DNA of 40,799 bases from Sporolactobacillus sp. THM7-7 (GTDB lineage Bacteria; Bacillota; Bacilli; Bacillales; Sporolactobacillaceae): contig NZ_SEMB01000016.1 of assembly GCF_004153225.1 (NCBI RefSeq), positions 27,585-68,383 on the forward strand. The letters run 5' to 3'. Under the pieces are notes generated by a model that saw only the letters and a program-made list of their open reading frames with translations, made no database searches and was not told where the DNA came from. The position numbers and the translations under genes are program-made. This document shows positions 1 to 7,364 of the stretch, piece by piece (the stretch's first letter is position 1; each line of letters starts with the position of its first letter).

Positions 1-605
1 GCAGAATCGCAGAAAGGGAGCGCGGAACCGCAGAAAGGGAGCGCGGAACCGCAGAAAGGGAGCGCGGAACCGCAGAAAGGGAGCGCGGAACCGCAGAAAG
101 GGAGCGCGGAACCGCAGAAAGGGAGCGCGGAACCGCAGAATAAGAGCGCGGAACCGCAGAATAAGAGCGCGGAACCGCAGAATAAGAGCGCGGAACCGCA
201 GAAAAGGAGCGCGGAACCGCAAAAAGGGAGCGCGGAACCGCAGAAAGGGAGCGCGGAACCGCAGAAAGGGAGCGCGGAACCGCAGAAAGGGAGCGCGGAA
301 CCACAGAAAGGGAGCGCGGAACCGCAGAAAGGGAGCGCGGAACCGCAGAAAGGGAGCGCGGAACCGCAGAAAGGGAGCGCGGAACCGCAGAAAGGGAGCG
401 CGGAACCGCAGAAAGGGAGCGCGGAACCGCAGAAAGGGAGCGCGGAACCACAGAAAGGGAGCGTGGAACCGCAGAAAGGGAGCCAGAACTGCTGAAATGC
501 CGGGTAAAGTTGCCGAATGCCTGCGTAACATGGTTGAATCGCGGGACAATGTCGCCGCCGAATCCATCTGCGACATGGTTGAAACACGAACTCGAACTGC
601 CAGAT
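1..605. repeat. 21-bp tandem repeat array (left minisatellite)
   Basis: About 23 near-identical direct copies of a 21-bp unit run head to tail from about 10 to 493. The unit reads GCAGAAAGGG followed by AGCGCGGAACC. Variants are clustered: three consecutive units at about 138-200 carry AATAAG instead of AAAGGG. From 493 to about 605 the same 21-bp spacing continues in strongly diverged units that start GCTGAA, GCCGAA, GTTGAA and so on, one of them lengthened to 24 bp, so the right edge looks like an older, decayed part. The array runs off the left window edge. Because 21 is a multiple of 3 there are long stop-free frames on both strands (for example positions 1-495, heptad QKGSAEP), but no start or ribosome site is visible, so I do not call it a gene. 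Confidence 0.95.
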
Positions 606-781
606 TCAGGACATAGTCAACGTATTTTTTATTAAGTATTAGGACCAGTCAGCATACTTGATTTTTTCTGCTACTCCGTCCTCGAAAAAAGGATCTTCAT
701 TGAGATATAATTGAAAATGCGCGGAACGGGAGTTAAAGACCGTCTCCCGCTCATTTAAGAAAAACGACAAGGTGATCTCCG

Positions 782-3118
782 ATGAAAGCTGCACACGGAC
801 TGAACATGTATCGACCATCTAATTACATAAAAGTCTTCCTGCTCTGTCTTTTAACATCGGGTCTGATGTTTCTGCCTTCGATCATAAAGAATGGCGGCTT
901 GTTCGCGCTTGTCGGCGATTTTAACTATCAGCAGATTCCGTTTAATATGCTTAGCAATCGCTCAATCAAGAGCGGCGATATTTTCTGGAGCTGGTCGACG
1001 GATCTTGGCAGCAACTTCATCGCGTCCTATAGTTTTTACACGATCGGAAGCCCGTTTTTCTGGTTTAGCCTGCTTTTCCCTCCGGCGGCCTTTCCCTATC
1101 TCGTCGGTCCGCTTCTGATGCTTAAATATTGCGTCGCCGGACTGACGGCTTATGCCTATATTCAGCGCTATGTGTCCGACAAAGATTATGCCGTGATGGG
1201 TGCACTGCTCTACGCTTTTTCCGGTTTCTCGACCGTGAACCTGATGTTTAACCATTTTCATGATGTCATTGCTGTCTTCCCGCTGCTTCTCGCCGGACTC
1301 GATAGGCTGGCTGAGGACAAAAAACGAGGATGGTTCGCGGCGGCCGTTGCCTTAAACGCGACGCTGAATTTCTTCTTCTTTATCGGTGAAACCGTTTTTC
1401 TCGTTCTCTATTATTGCGTCCGGTTTTTAACCGAAGACTTTAAAAAATATATTCGGAGACTGCCGTGGTGCTTATGGGAAGGCGTCCTTGGCGTTGGTAT
1501 GGCCTGCTTTCTTTTTTTTCCGGCGATTCTCTTTACCCTGCAGAACCCGCGTCTTGACGCTTTTCTTTATGGACCGAATGCGCTGACCTTCAGCGGCAGC
1601 CGTTACCTGGAAATGATCAAGACGATTCTCATGCCGGCGGAGCTAATGCCTTACCAGTCGGCGATCTTGACCCAGGATTTTTCCTCGAGCAGCGCCTATC
1701 TGCCCCTTTTCGGCCCGATGCTCGTCGTTTCGCTGATCGTCAGTCGGAAAAATTGGATGACCCGGATGGCTGTCTGTTCTCTTATCATCGCTTTTGTCCC
1801 GCTATTGAACAGCCTTTTTTATGTACTGAACGCATCGTATTACGCCAGATGGTTTTACATGCCGGTGCTGATTATGTCCTTAATTTCCGCAGCTGTCCTT
1901 GAAAATACAGAAGACATCAACGTGAAAAAAGGCTTCTGGATTACCGCCTCCGGAGTCATCGCCCTAGCCCTCTTTCTCCTTTTCTACCCGTGGAGCGAGG
2001 ACATGCCAAACGCCGTTTTTCACCTGGATCTGTTTCTCATGTATCTGGCGATCACGATCGCGGGGCTTCTTGCTGCTTGGCTTCTGCTTTTTCGGATGAA
2101 AAACGCGCAATTCCGAAAGCCGGCCCTAACAGGCGCTATCTTGCTCTTTTCCGCAGGAACCGGTCTTTTCAATATCACAAGTACCCACGTAAATTATCCT
2201 TATCAGACGGCTAGAGATATTTACAATACGGTCGTGAAAACCGGCCTGATATTAAACAGGATTCTGCCGAAAGAGGAGAACTATCGCATTAAAATTTCTG
2301 ACGACGGCTGGAACTTGCCGATGGTCTCGGGGACGCCGACCGTCAACTCATTTACCAGCATGGTCAATGGATCGATTTTTCAATTCTATGATTCTATTGA
2401 GTCGCCGCGAGATGTAAAAACGGTCGTTCCGGATGACTATTACGGTCTGGAACCGTTTTTGTCGGAACGTTTTTATATCGACACAAAGAAAGACAGTCAG
2501 AGGCGGCTGTACGCAAAATTCAATAATGGAACCAATACGATCTATATTTACGAAAACGACGATGTGCTCCCGATCGGTTTTACTTACGACTACTATATGA
2601 CGGAGCAGCAGTTTCACGATCTTCCAGTGGAGAAGAAGCATTTGGCCTTGCTTAAAGCCGTCGTTCTGTCTGAGAAGGAGGCTAACCAGGTTCGCAACCT
2701 GCTGATTCCACTGCCCGATTCCCGGCTGAGTGAGATCGGGGCCGGCTCTTTACAAAGCGACGTCAGTGCCAGGGCGCGGGAAGCATCAACCGATTTCAGG
2801 CGAAATAATGGCGGGTTCACAGCCAGGATCGACACGAACACACGTAAATACGCGTTCTTCAGTGTGCCGTATGACAAAGGATGGCGCGCCTCCGTCAATG
2901 GGCGTTCTGTGCCGATAATTGACGCCGACGGTTTTATGATCGTCCCTGTAGACGAAGGGGAGAATGCGATTCGTTTCACTTATCGCACTCCCGGACTGAC
3001 CGCGGGTATTCTGCTGTCGCTCGCTTCATTTATCGGATTTATCGGATATGTTTATGCAGGGAAAAGATGGAGTCCTATAGGCTGGAGAGAGAAAGATCAG
3101 GACACACCAAAGTTATGA
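782..3118 (+). CDS. YfhO-family polytopic membrane protein (putative GT-C type glycosyltransferase)
   Basis: 778 residues, close to the usual size of YfhO proteins. A hydrophobic segment at about residues 17-37 is followed by an outside loop with GDFNYQQIPF (about 45-54), which fits the acidic loop motif of GT-C membrane glycosyltransferases. Many further membrane segments extend to about residue 460. A soluble C-terminal part then ends with the family hallmark VPYDKGWRASVNG (about 694-706) and one last membrane helix. YfhO homologues in Bacilli are linked to sugar decoration of cell-surface polymers such as lipoteichoic acid; the acceptor here is unknown. The start is supported by AAGGTGATC just upstream. 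The gene stands alone between the left repeat array and comK. The family is secure; the activity is inferred. Confidence 0.85.
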   Translation: MKAAHGLNMYRPSNYIKVFLLCLLTSGLMFLPSIIKNGGLFALVGDFNYQQIPFNMLSNRSIKSGDIFWSWSTDLGSNFIASYSFYTIGSPFFWFSLLFPPAAFPYLVGPLLMLKYCVAGLTAYAYIQRYVSDKDYAVMGALLYAFSGFSTVNLMFNHFHDVIAVFPLLLAGLDRLAEDKKRGWFAAAVALNATLNFFFFIGETVFLVLYYCVRFLTEDFKKYIRRLPWCLWEGVLGVGMACFLFFPAILFTLQNPRLDAFLYGPNALTFSGSRYLEMIKTILMPAELMPYQSAILTQDFSSSSAYLPLFGPMLVVSLIVSRKNWMTRMAVCSLIIAFVPLLNSLFYVLNASYYARWFYMPVLIMSLISAAVLENTEDINVKKGFWITASGVIALALFLLFYPWSEDMPNAVFHLDLFLMYLAITIAGLLAAWLLLFRMKNAQFRKPALTGAILLFSAGTGLFNITSTHVNYPYQTARDIYNTVVKTGLILNRILPKEENYRIKISDDGWNLPMVSGTPTVNSFTSMVNGSIFQFYDSIESPRDVKTVVPDDYYGLEPFLSERFYIDTKKDSQRRLYAKFNNGTNTIYIYENDDVLPIGFTYDYYMTEQQFHDLPVEKKHLALLKAVVLSEKEANQVRNLLIPLPDSRLSEIGAGSLQSDVSARAREASTDFRRNNGGFTARIDTNTRKYAFFSVPYDKGWRASVNGRSVPIIDADGFMIVPVDEGENAIRFTYRTPGLTAGILLSLASFIGFIGYVYAGKRWSPIGWREKDQDTPKL

Positions 3119-3466
3119 ATCTAAGTTAAGATAATAAAATTAACTAAAAAGACTTGCAATTTGTTCTTTTTTCATTATAATAATAATCAAATGGGAAAAC
3201 ACGTGTTTTGTCATGGATTAAAAGTCCTGGTTTTTCGGTCGGGACTTTCCCTCCTTACTTTCTGCAAAAAACCTCGGCAGTCTTCACTTCGGAAACCTTA
3301 TCACGCACTCTATGAATACTTAAATGATACGAATCGGCGCCGTCAGGATTTTATCGAACGATGAACGATCTGAAAGCTAATAAGGTGTCGCCGCCGCGGA
3401 GGCGATGCTCCACGATTTATGTCGAAAACGCCGGGAAAAACTTGAAACGAAAAAGAGGACAGGCTT
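3119..3466. other. Intergenic region upstream of comK
   Basis: 348 bases without a supported gene. A perfect 14-bp palindrome, AAAACACGTGTTTT, lies at 3196-3209. A possible hairpin pairs AAAGTCC (3221-3227) with GGGACTTT (3241-3248) and could end yfhO transcription, although no clean T-run follows. I see no clear pair of ComK boxes (AAAA-N5-TTTT) in front of comK. A 67-codon open frame here (3161-3364) has no family features and no convincing ribosome site. Confidence 0.4.
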
Positions 3467-4030
3467 ATGAACGAAAAACTGGAACAGTACATCATTCATC
3501 CGGGAACGATGGCGCTGCTGCCGCATGACGATGAAAACGGGAACTTATGGACTTTTGCTCTTGAGGAAAAGCAGACACGGACCGTGAAAAAGACCCCGCT
3601 TCGAATCGTTCAGGAATCGTGCGCCTATTTTGGTTCCACGTACAAAGGGAGAAAAAAGGGAGCGGTTTCGATGGGTTTTAAAAGTATGCCGCCCATCTGT
3701 ATCTGCAGCGAGCTGAAGATCTATTTTATTTCGTTAATGTCGGAAACGCATCGGGAGTGCGTCTGGCTGGCTCACTCGCATATCCGCCAATGGGAGGAGA
3801 ACGACCGGTCCAAGGTTTGGGTTAAACTAACAAATGATAAGAGGATCAGCATTCCCGTTGCTAAACATTCATTTTCCAATAAAGTTTTCAGAACGGCTCA
3901 ATATCGCTATCAGCTTCGCGAACGAGTGAACGCTTTCCAATACGCCCAGACCGATTTGGGATCAAGTGAAAAAAACAATGCTGAACATTTAGTCATTAAC
4001 GAGCGAGGCACCTACTCGATAAGCGAGTGA
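3467..4030 (+). CDS. comK: Competence transcription factor ComK
   Basis: 187 residues against about 192 for Bacillus subtilis ComK. Recognisable blocks are PLRIVQESCAYFGSTYKGRK (about 45-64), matching the ComK core IV.SC.FFGSSY.GRK, then MPPICI, then CVWLAHSHI, and near the C terminus HSFSNKVFRTAQYRYQLRER. ComK is the DNA-binding master activator of late competence genes for DNA uptake and recombination. A ribosome site, AAAGAGGA, lies just upstream of the ATG, and a strong terminator follows the stop, so the gene is a single unit. The C terminus differs from the B. subtilis protein, where that region contacts the MecA/ClpC degradation machinery. I see no autoregulatory K-boxes upstream, so its control may differ from B. 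subtilis. Confidence 0.88.
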   Translation: MNEKLEQYIIHPGTMALLPHDDENGNLWTFALEEKQTRTVKKTPLRIVQESCAYFGSTYKGRKKGAVSMGFKSMPPICICSELKIYFISLMSETHRECVWLAHSHIRQWEENDRSKVWVKLTNDKRISIPVAKHSFSNKVFRTAQYRYQLRERVNAFQYAQTDLGSSEKNNAEHLVINERGTYSISE

Positions 4031-4064
4031 ATACACGGAGATTCGTCTGATTGATGCGTTCATG

Positions 4065-4105
4065 AAAAAGCAGCCTGAAATAACACAATTTCAGGCTGCT
4101 TTTTC
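4065..4105 (+). terminator. Intrinsic terminator after comK
   Basis: AAAAAGCAGCCTGAAA pairs with TTTCAGGCTGCTTTTT across an 8-base loop, and the stem runs directly into a T-rich tail. The A-run on the 5' side means it could also work on the other strand. Confidence 0.9.
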
Positions 4106-4159
4106 TCTGTGGGAAAGGAATTTTTTCCCTTAAGGAATCTGATCATGGATTTTTTTTTA

Positions 4160-4285
4160 GTGACTGTTGATTTCTGAACCGTTACTGATGATTTCCCAAG
4201 CGTTACTGATGATTTCCCAACAGTTACTGATGATTTCCCAACAGTTACTGATGATTTCCCGCAAGTTACTGTGATTTCCTGACAT
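4160..4285. repeat. Second 21-bp tandem repeat (about six units)
   Basis: Six consecutive 21-bp units, each beginning GTTACTGATGA and continuing TTTCCCAACA. The middle copies (4202-4243) are identical, and the outer copies (4160-4180 and 4265-4285) are diverged. It lies between the comK terminator and the Rex-type promoter of the next operon. The sequence differs from the arrays at the window ends but has exactly the same period. Confidence 0.93.
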
Positions 4286-4343
4286 CTGGAGTTAGGATGT
4301 TCGTGAGTTCGGGTTTTTTCATGAAAAGGAAGGATTCATGACT

Positions 4344-4373
4344 TTGACATATTGTGAACGTTTTCACAATAAT
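4344..4373 (+). promoter_or_regulatory. Promoter with a perfect Rex-type operator
   Basis: A -35 hexamer TTGACA sits at 4344-4349 and a weak -10 AATAAT at 4368-4373 (18-bp spacing). Between them is the palindrome TTGTGAACGTTTTCACAA (4352-4369): 7-bp arms TTGTGAA/TTCACAA around a 4-bp centre. This is the published consensus arrangement of Rex, the NADH-sensing redox repressor of Gram-positive bacteria. Its position across the promoter implies repression when the NADH/NAD ratio is low. The sequence match is direct; binding by Rex is inferred. Confidence 0.8.
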
Positions 4374-4439
4374 AACAAACCATTGTTTTTGATATACTGA
4401 GACTGTGATATAACAGACTGAAAAAAGGATGGCTATTGT

Positions 4440-5111
4440 ATGACAAAGCGTTTTCTCTTTCTTTCCGACTTTGACGGCACACTCTCGGACAAGGATTTTT
4501 TCCATGTCATTATCGACCGGTATTTTCAAAAAGACGCCGAGAAGCTATACGCGGATTGGGACAATAAAGTGACGACCGACTTGGATTATCTGACGAGGCT
4601 GTTTCAGGCGATCGATCGGGATGAAGCGGGTATCGACGAGGATATTTTGCGTATTCCATTTGATCCGGATGCCAAGAAAGTTATCGAACGTGTTCAACGG
4701 GCAGGCGGCGACTTCGTAGTGATCAGTGCGGGGACGGATTATTACATTAAGCGGATCTTCCAGCACTATGGCATACAGGGGGTCAAAATATACTCCAATC
4801 CCGGCGTCTACTCAAACCGGGGCATTCGGCTGCAGCCTGATCCCGAAAGCCGCTACTACTCGGAGATGTACGGGATCGATAAAGCCAAGATAGTGCGCGA
4901 CCTGATGAAAGACTACGAGATCGTCTATTTCGCGGGTGACAGCCGGCCGGATCTGGAGGCGGCGATGTTGGCGGACACAGCTTTCGCCAAAGGAAAGCTT
5001 CAGGGACTGCTAGAGGCAGAAAACCATCCGTACGTCCCGATCGGCGGTTTTGCGGATATCGAAAATTATTTATTGAATGAAGGAGAGGCGACGGGAAATG
5101 GAGGCCATTAA
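4440..5111 (+). CDS. HAD-superfamily (IB, MtnX-like) phosphatase
   Basis: 223 residues with all four HAD motifs. Motif I is DFDGTLSDKD (about 10-19) with nucleophile and acid Asp. Motif II is VISAGTDYY. A motif III lysine lies in DKAKIVRD. Motif IV is FAGDSRPDLEAA. These proteins hydrolyse small phosphate esters in the cytoplasm and resemble MtnX of methionine salvage, but no other salvage gene is nearby. The stop lies 14 bp inside the next gene, a glycerol-1-phosphate dehydrogenase, which suggests translational coupling and a shared substrate. A reasonable guess is glycerol-1-phosphate, giving glycerol. AAAAGGATGG precedes the ATG. The promoter carries a Rex-type operator. The class is sure; the substrate is not known. 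Confidence 0.85.
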   Translation: MTKRFLFLSDFDGTLSDKDFFHVIIDRYFQKDAEKLYADWDNKVTTDLDYLTRLFQAIDRDEAGIDEDILRIPFDPDAKKVIERVQRAGGDFVVISAGTDYYIKRIFQHYGIQGVKIYSNPGVYSNRGIRLQPDPESRYYSEMYGIDKAKIVRDLMKDYEIVYFAGDSRPDLEAAMLADTAFAKGKLQGLLEAENHPYVPIGGFADIENYLLNEGEATGNGGH

Positions 5112-6159
5112 TCATCAGATTGTTGTCCCGACGCTTCTGGATGTGCGAAAAGGGAATCTTGCGGCAATCGGCCGGCTGCTCGTTCGGCACCAGTTTAAAA
5201 AAGTGGTTATTTTTTTCGGGCAAGGGCTGACGGATCTGCTTGGCGATCCGGTATTTGCGTCGCTGAAAGAAAACGGCATCGATGTATTAGAGACGGCGGA
5301 AATGACGGATATCGATATCGACGCGGTTGTCGATCGCGCATTTCGCCTTCCTTTCCGGACTGAGGTAGTGATCGGGATTGGCGGCGGTAAGGCGCTCGAT
5401 GCTGCAAAGTACACGGCGCTGCTGCGCAAGTGGCCGTTCATCAGCGTGCCGACATCGACATCAAACGACGGCTTTTCCAGCTCGAACACATCGCTCACCA
5501 TCCATGGCCGCCGCATTTCCGTACACGCCAAGATGCCCTATGGAATTATCATCGACATCGATGTCGTCAAAAATGCGCCGGAATGCTTTATCTATTCGGG
5601 CGTCGGTGATCTCGTGTCAAAAATAACGGCGGCGGAGGACTGGATTTTCGAAGAGAAGCATGGGAAAACCCGCGTGGATGACTGCGCTCTTATGCTCTCG
5701 AAAAAGGCGGTTAACAGTTTCGTTCGCACCGACTTTGGTACGATTAGGGACGATCTCTTTTTAAAGGAGCTGGTCGACTCGCTCACAATGGCTGGCATCT
5801 CGATGGAAATTGCCGGAAGCAGCGCGCCGACCAGCGGAAGCGAGCACCTGATCTCGCACGCGCTGGACACGTTTTCCGAGCATCCGCAGCTGCACGGCAT
5901 CCAGGTGGGCGTCGCCTCGTATCTGATGAGCATTGTGCAGAATCATCGGTATGCGCGGATCACGAAAGTGCTCAAGAATACTGGATTCTTCGATTTTGCG
6001 AAAACAGTCGGGATGACGGCAGCCGATTTCCACATGGCAATCGACAAAGCCCCGGACATGAAGCCAATGCGCTGCACCTATCTTCATGTTCCGAAATACC
6101 GCGAACAGGCACACCGCGTTCTGGATGGAGATCCGATACTGCGGGAGATTTTGTGTTAA
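5098..6159 (+). CDS. NAD(P)H-dependent glycerol-1-phosphate dehydrogenase (AraM/EgsA family)
   Basis: 353 residues, similar to archaeal G1P dehydrogenases and shorter than B. subtilis AraM (about 394). The nucleotide-binding part shows GIGGGKALDAAKYTA and PFISVPTSTSNDGFSSS. Metal ligands fit the Asp in SGVGDLVSK, the His in SGSEHLISHALD and the His in QLHGIQVG. The family reduces dihydroxyacetone phosphate to sn-glycerol-1-phosphate, the enantiomer used in ether lipids. I start at ATG 5098 because AAGGAGAGG (5080-5088) is well spaced for it; an upstream in-frame ATG at 5077 overlaps that site. The gene overlaps the HAD phosphatase by 14 bp and shares its Rex-type promoter. No heptaprenylglyceryl-phosphate synthase (PcrB) gene is adjacent, so an ether-lipid role is not supported by context. 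Confidence 0.85.
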   Translation: MEAINHQIVVPTLLDVRKGNLAAIGRLLVRHQFKKVVIFFGQGLTDLLGDPVFASLKENGIDVLETAEMTDIDIDAVVDRAFRLPFRTEVVIGIGGGKALDAAKYTALLRKWPFISVPTSTSNDGFSSSNTSLTIHGRRISVHAKMPYGIIIDIDVVKNAPECFIYSGVGDLVSKITAAEDWIFEEKHGKTRVDDCALMLSKKAVNSFVRTDFGTIRDDLFLKELVDSLTMAGISMEIAGSSAPTSGSEHLISHALDTFSEHPQLHGIQVGVASYLMSIVQNHRYARITKVLKNTGFFDFAKTVGMTAADFHMAIDKAPDMKPMRCTYLHVPKYREQAHRVLDGDPILREILC

Positions 6160-6248
6160 GTGTGCTAAAATTCAAAATGCAACACGCTCTTAACTTCTTG
6201 GTATTATAGATGTGTATTCAACTGAAACTGAAAGCCCTAATACAGCTT

Positions 6249-6290
6249 AAAAGTCCCATAAGGCGAGCGAGGTCTTTTGGGACTTTTGGC
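6249..6290. terminator. Terminator between convergent genes
   Basis: AAAAGTCCCA (6249-6258) pairs with TTGGGACTTTT (6277-6287). A-rich and T-rich flanks on the two sides suit termination from both directions, between the G1P dehydrogenase and the minus-strand hydroxyproline operon. Confidence 0.75.
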
Positions 6291-6335
6291 GATAAATTTA
6301 AGTTAAAGGAATAATAATCGTTCATTCTTTGTTGA

Positions 6336-7286
6336 TTACTTGATCAGAAAACCATCTTTCAATGGGTCGGTCTGATCAACAACGAAGCGGTGGAAGCCGG
6401 TGATAAACCCTTGTCCGCCAACCGCCAAGGTATAGGTGCTGCATAATCCTTCTCTTTGAATATTAGAGAATTCAACGGTTGCCTGATGTCCGAGAAAATT
6501 CGACACAGTTAATCGTTTTTGGCCGCTCGCCAGACCTATATTATCAAGATAAGTGGCGAAAGCTCCCGCACCGCTTAATGGCGAACGGTCAATGTATCCC
6601 TCTTTATCAATGGTTAAGAACATATGGCGATTTTCTGTATTTTTTTGATAAAGGAGAATATGGCTGACTTTTTCACCATGATTAGAAAGACGACGAAAAA
6701 AGTTCTCAGCCTCTGATTTGATACGATTTAAATCCTCAATGGTAAGTGTCACATTGAAATGCTCTGCTGGCAGAACGATGATCGTGTCCTTATTTAAACG
6801 CCATGTTATCGTCTCAAACTGCAGCTCTTTATCGGATATCAGCCCAAGAGTCAATGTCTGCTTCACTCTGACTTGAACGGCTTTCTGACTTTCATTGTCA
6901 AAATCAACGTGGACATGGTATTGCCCGTTAATACAGTCAAAAGAGTAATCTTCCTTTCTAAAATACCCCGTTTCTGCGAGTACCGTAGCGATACCAATGA
7001 GACCATGGACGGGGACCGACGTGTCTCCATTCGTATTTCTAAATAACAGACCTGCATCTGCACCTGGCGAAATAGGCGGGGTAACGATGCACAAAACCAT
7101 ATTATTGTGCCCACGCGGTTCTTCAAGCAATCTTTTCCATACGATTTTACAAGACGGCTGATTCAGTTCCTCAAGATATCCCCGCATGGAGGGATACGCT
7201 TTTTTAACCGTCTGATAGTGGAAAATCCGAAGCGGCGCTCCGCTCACATGTACATCTGTCGTCATCATATAGTTATTGACATACAT
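6336..7286 (-). CDS. Proline racemase-like protein lacking both catalytic cysteines
   Basis: 316 residues, homologous over its length to the proline racemase/hydroxyproline epimerase family. It shares EEPRGHNNMV (family EPRGH), the ADAGLLF strand, DRSP, and the end FITGFHRFVVDQTDPLKDGFLI, which closely parallels the neighbour at 7365-8405. The first active-site loop, MCGHDTIG in the neighbour, reads SVPVHGLIG here, and the second, DRSPCGTGTSA, reads DRSPLSGAGAF. Neither active-site Cys remains (Pro and Leu on my alignment), nor does the Thr that dehydratase relatives use. The frame is intact with a good ribosome site, GAGGAGGG, so it is probably expressed. It is the last gene of the minus operon. 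It may be a pseudoenzyme, a ligand sensor, or an enzyme with altered chemistry; the function is unknown. Confidence 0.78.
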   Translation of the reverse strand: MYVNNYMMTTDVHVSGAPLRIFHYQTVKKAYPSMRGYLEELNQPSCKIVWKRLLEEPRGHNNMVLCIVTPPISPGADAGLLFRNTNGDTSVPVHGLIGIATVLAETGYFRKEDYSFDCINGQYHVHVDFDNESQKAVQVRVKQTLTLGLISDKELQFETITWRLNKDTIIVLPAEHFNVTLTIEDLNRIKSEAENFFRRLSNHGEKVSHILLYQKNTENRHMFLTIDKEGYIDRSPLSGAGAFATYLDNIGLASGQKRLTVSNFLGHQATVEFSNIQREGLCSTYTLAVGGQGFITGFHRFVVDQTDPLKDGFLIK

Positions 7287-7364
7287 GTTGTTATCCCTCC
7301 TCTAATGTTCATTTACACTTTCATCTCATTAACAATAACTATTAACCAGTATGAATGGGTTCAA

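Noticed and set aside
1-605. Left array as a CRISPR array
   Set aside because: Units follow each other directly with no unique spacers, and no cas genes are present.
4440-5111. HAD phosphatase as MtnX of methionine salvage
   Set aside because: No mtnW, mtnB, mtnD or mtnK nearby; it overlaps a G1P dehydrogenase gene and has a Rex-type promoter.
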